The notes under the pieces: model-generated
The model's database searches: none
Told to the model about the DNA's origin: nothing
The model's input: the letters and a program-made list of their open reading frames with translations, nothing else
In this document: piece by piece, positions 62,501-64,000 of the stretch
Layout: each line of letters starts with the position of its first letter
Position numbering within the stretch: the stretch's first letter is position 1
Assembly (NCBI RefSeq): GCF_000316645.1
Contig: NC_019684.1
Coordinates: 2,757,501 to 2,821,500, forward strand
DNA length: 64,000 bases
Direction of reading: 5' to 3'
Source of the DNA: Nostoc sp. PCC 7524
Lineage (GTDB): Bacteria; Cyanobacteriota; Cyanobacteriia; Cyanobacteriales; Nostocaceae
Made by a program: the position numbers and the translations under genes

Positions 62501-63142
62501 TAATGGGCGTTCTGGAGTCAAGGCGCGGGCGCGATGGGCGAAAATTTTATCTTCATTAATGAGCGATCGCAAATCATTATCTGACAATAACTCTACTTTC
62601 TGCACCTCATGGGAGGTACGGAAACCATCAAAGAAGTGTAAAAAGGACACTCGCGCTTCTAAAGTTGCTGCATGAGCTATCAATGCAAAATCGTGACTTT
62701 CCTGCACTGAAGCTGAACACAACAGCGCAAAGCCAGTACCACGCGCCGCCATCACATCACTATGATCACCGAAAATAGATAGCGCATGGGTAGCCAAAGA
62801 CCTAGCTGCAACGTGAACTACAGTGCTAGTTAATTCCCCCGCAATTTTGTAGAGGTTGGGAATCATTAATAAAAGTCCCTGGGAAGCGGTGAAGGTGGTA
62901 CTCAAAGCCCCCGTTTGTAATGCGCCATGCACCGCACCAGCCGCCCCGCCTTCGCTTTGCATCTGCACCACACTGGGGACAGTTCCCCAAAGATTTGGAC
63001 GACTTTCCGCCATCCAAGCATCTGCCCATTCACCCATTGCAGAGGAAGGTGTGATGGGATAAATGGCGATGACTTCATTTAATTTGTAAGCTACACGGGC
63101 TACAGCTTCGTTACCGTCAATTGTAGCAAAGGCTTTATTCAT
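59585..63142 (-). CDS. nifJ: Pyruvate:ferredoxin/flavodoxin oxidoreductase (NifJ)
   Basis: A 1185-residue single-chain enzyme that oxidises pyruvate with CoA to acetyl-CoA and CO2 and reduces ferredoxin or flavodoxin. Domains in order: N-terminal pyrimidine-binding (MNKAFATIDGNEAVARVAYK, YPITPSSAMGEWADAW), transketolase C-like, the EKR domain, two 4Fe-4S motifs (CVQCSKCVMVCPHGAIRAK and CTGCSICVNVCPAKSK), and the TPP domain (CAGCGETPYLKLL, NATGCSSIYGGNLP, LVMDTEVYSNTGGQSSKATP). Length is normal. A short linker (NQKSKIQNLKS) is coded by a heptad repeat. It supplies electrons to nitrogenase or in fermentation. It is single, with no nif genes adjacent. Confidence 0.97.
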   Translation of the reverse strand: MNKAFATIDGNEAVARVAYKLNEVIAIYPITPSSAMGEWADAWMAESRPNLWGTVPSVVQMQSEGGAAGAVHGALQTGALSTTFTASQGLLLMIPNLYKIAGELTSTVVHVAARSLATHALSIFGDHSDVMAARGTGFALLCSASVQESHDFALIAHAATLEARVSFLHFFDGFRTSHEVQKVELLSDNDLRSLINEDKIFAHRARALTPERPLLRGTAQNPDVYFQAREGANPYYNACPEIVQGIMDKFGERTGRFYKIYEYHGASDADRVIVIMGSGCETVHETVDYLNARGEKVGVLKVRLYRPFDVERFIQALPNSVKAIAVLDRSKEPGSAGEPLYLDVVTAIHEAGEMLPKVVGGRYGLSSKEFTPAMVKAVFDNLAQPTPKNHFTIGINDDVTHTSLDFDPNFSTEPDNVVRAMFYGLGSDGTVGANKNSIKIIGEGTDNYAQGYFVYDSKKSGSMTVSHLRFGSQPIRSTYLIDQANFIGCHHWGFLERIDVLKAAATGATILVNSPYDADSVWQHLPPKIKQQILEKQLQLYVINANQVARNSGMGGRINTIMQVCFFALAGVLPQEQAIAKIKQAIEKTYGKKGAEVVRMNLQAVDQTLDNLHQVQIPVEEKGKWIDVEQSTQNPFPSSVPAFVQEVLGKIMVWQGDDLPVSTLPPDGTFPTGTAKWEKRNVAQEIPVWDGNVCVQCSKCVMVCPHGAIRAKVYPPSELLNAPPAFKSVNAKDKDFANQKFTIQVAPEDCTGCSICVNVCPAKSKSEPSLKAINMAQQLPLREQERENWDFFLSLPNPDRRQLKLNQIRQQQLQEPLFEFSGACAGCGETPYLKLLTQLFGDRAVIANATGCSSIYGGNLPTTPWTKNAEGRGPAWSNSLFEDNAEFGFGYRLSIDKQAEFAAELLQQFSTELGDNLVNSLLKAEQKTEAEIWEQRERVSLLKQQLDKIQTRDSNQKSKIQNLKSLADYLVKKSVWIIGGDGWAYDIDFGGIDHVLASGRNVNILVMDTEVYSNTGGQSSKATPRAAVAKFAASGKPAPKKDLGLMAMNYGNVYVASVALGAKDDQTLRAFLEAEAFDGPSLIIAYSHCIAHGINMTTGMNHQKALVDSGRWLLYRHNPLLQEQGKNPLQLDMRSPTQSVEQSMYQENRFKMLTKSKPELAKQLLEQAQAEVDARWQMYQYLASK
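60247..60285. repeat. Heptad repeat within nifJ
   Basis: On the coding strand, AATCAAAAATCCAAAATCCA AAATC-type heptads code for NQKSKIQNLKS. The same (ATCCAAA)n type of repeat elsewhere lies in spacers. Here it is in frame, in a linker before the TPP-binding half. Confidence 0.7.
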
Positions 63143-63632
63143 TATCTTCTAACCTGTCTCAACTTCTATTGGTGGTTTAATTTGGATGCAGAGAACCCAT
63201 GAATAGAAGCGTTAAAAATAGCCAGAGCCAGGAAGTTTCTTTTTATGTATTTGATTTCAGAATATAAAATTAAACATTAATACTTGGGATTATGCTTAAT
63301 TATATCAAGATTGATTATGGCTATTGGCTATTAATTTAGCTTGCAAAATACTTCGCATACTATTATCTCATTTACAAACATATAATTGTTCATAAATATT
63401 AGTAATGTACTCAACATCTAGAAATACGTATTCATCAGACTTTCAGACTCACTATGATTGAGTGTGGGGTATAGGTTCGGGATGAGTTATTGTAGCATCC
63501 CCTCCCTAAGACCAAGAAATACCAAGCAAGAGGCTTTAACTTTTCCCCCTTCCCTACTAAAAAATTCGGAACCCCCATTAAATTGGACTATGCCGAATTT
63601 AATGGGGATTAGGGTTAGGGGGTTAAGAGTTA
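63143..63632. other. nifJ upstream spacer
   Basis: AT-rich up to about 63450, with no GTA-N8-TAC (NtcA) site that I could find. At 63572-63608 lies a palindrome, CCCCCATTAAATT / AATTTAATGGGG, around GGACTATGCCG. The open frame at 63458 is not credible. The insertion element begins at 63633. Confidence 0.55.
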
Positions 63633-63667
63633 GAGGGTGTTTGAAAAGTCAGGTATGTTGTAAAAAA

Positions 63668-63716
63668 GCTCTCTCAGTATACGCTGTGAATAGATAATCA
63701 ACAGCACCGAGAGAGC
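63668..63716 (+). promoter_or_regulatory. Hairpin directly before the transposase start
   Basis: GCTCTCTC (63668-63675) pairs with GAGAGAGC (63709-63716), with an inner GCTGT (63683-63687) / ACAGC (63701-63705). It ends three bases before the ATG and covers the GAGAG that would be the ribosome-binding site. Insertion elements use such hairpins to block translation of read-through transcripts. Confidence 0.55.
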
Positions 63717-63719
63717 GAC

Positions 63720-64000
63720 ATGAGTAAAGCTTACCCCAGTAACCTGAGCCTCGCACAATATGAATTTCTTAGCGACTTGATTCCAGAAGGGAAACCGGGT
63801 GGTCGTAAGCGTGAAGTCGATATGTGGGAAGTCCTGAATGCAATTTTTTACATCCTGCTAGAAGGAGTGAGATGGCGATGCCTACGGCGGGCTACGCCTA
63901 CGCTACCTGGGGACTTTCCTACGAGAGCAAACAGTGTACACATATTTCCGAAACTGGCGTAAAGACGGGACATGGTTGCACATTCACGATAGTCTCCGAG
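63720..64000 (+). pseudogene. IS5-family (IS427-type) transposase, partial, frame-broken
   Basis: MSKAYPSNLSLAQYEFLSDL, then PGGRKREVDMWEVLNAIFY and GVRWR mark the N terminus of an IS427-type transposase. About 24 bases (63879-63902, TGCCTACGGCGGGCTACGCC + TACG) of a palindromic genomic repeat are inserted in frame, adding about eight residues before LPGDFP. After DFPT the conserved continuation ([18 protein letters not shown]) is in the +1 frame from 63922 on, while the original frame stops at 63962. Frameshifts between two ORFs are normal in some of this group, so it may or may not be inactive. The remainder is outside the window. Confidence 0.7.

Larger units (their letters stand above)
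63633..64000 (+). mobile_element. IS5-family insertion sequence, left end (runs off the window)
   Basis: The left terminal repeat GAGGGTGTTTGAAAAGTCAG starts at 63633, preceded by TTA (a TNA target). The same ends bound MITE family 1. A 49-base hairpin and the transposase start follow. The right end lies outside the window. Confidence 0.8.

Noticed and set aside
63458..63697. A 79-codon frame upstream of the transposase.
   Set aside because: It crosses the IS left end and a palindrome, and resembles no protein.

Overview
The window looks like chromosomal DNA of a filamentous, heterocyst-forming cyanobacterium of the Nostoc/Anabaena/Trichormus group. The signs are many HIP1 octamers (GCGATCGC), seven-base tandem repeats such as (CAATAGG)n and (ATTACTC)n in most spacers, a homocitrate synthase (nifV) and a pyruvate:flavodoxin oxidoreductase (nifJ), a Pix-type photosensory chemotaxis cluster, and a 6S RNA gene directly downstream of purK. 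I cannot name the strain from the sequence alone.

Layout. 0-11 kb is mostly housekeeping: DUF1997 and DUF4079 proteins, an ankyrin-repeat protein, a CobE/CbiG C-terminal-type protein preceded by a possible structured RNA, a four-helix membrane protein, a peptidoglycan-binding protein, an active/inactive pair of M16 peptidases, 6S RNA, purK and a pentapeptide-repeat protein. 12.5-22.1 kb is a five-gene PATAN/CheY/CheW/MCP/CheA operon whose receptor has three GAF domains with the Cys-His motif of cyanobacteriochromes. 22.2-27.1 kb holds the cobalt sensor coaR and the cobalt exporter coaT; a two-gene ATPase/TOPRIM-like module sits between them, in the same operon as coaR. 27-53 kb is mixed metabolism (nifV, hisC, ligA, argJ, c6-type cytochrome, aldo/keto reductase, tyrA) with stress, cell-wall and small unknown genes. 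It also contains a tandem pair of probable small RNAs at about 37.7 and 38.0 kb and a double-glycine bacteriocin-like precursor at 49.5 kb. 53.5-59.4 kb is an accessory, defence-like island: an NLR-like STAND ATPase with nearly identical TPR repeats, a duplicated tail of that gene, an intact VapBC-type pair and two antitoxin genes whose toxins are reduced to stubs. 59.6-63.1 kb is nifJ, and the window ends inside an IS5-family element.

The most interesting points are these. (1) A canonical -1 slippery heptamer, CCCAAAG, sits immediately before the stop codon of the 140-residue gene ahead of the STAND gene; a shift there joins the two into one protein, and a hairpin lies just downstream. (2) A defence-like ATPase/TOPRIM pair is inserted into the coaR-coaT locus. 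(3) Two tandem copies of an approximately 52-nt small RNA share promoter spacing, 5' sequence and terminator. (4) A three-way-junction RNA candidate lies upstream of the CbiG-type gene. (5) Several MITE families occur, including one nested in another, and one of them shares its ends with the IS5-family element at the right edge.
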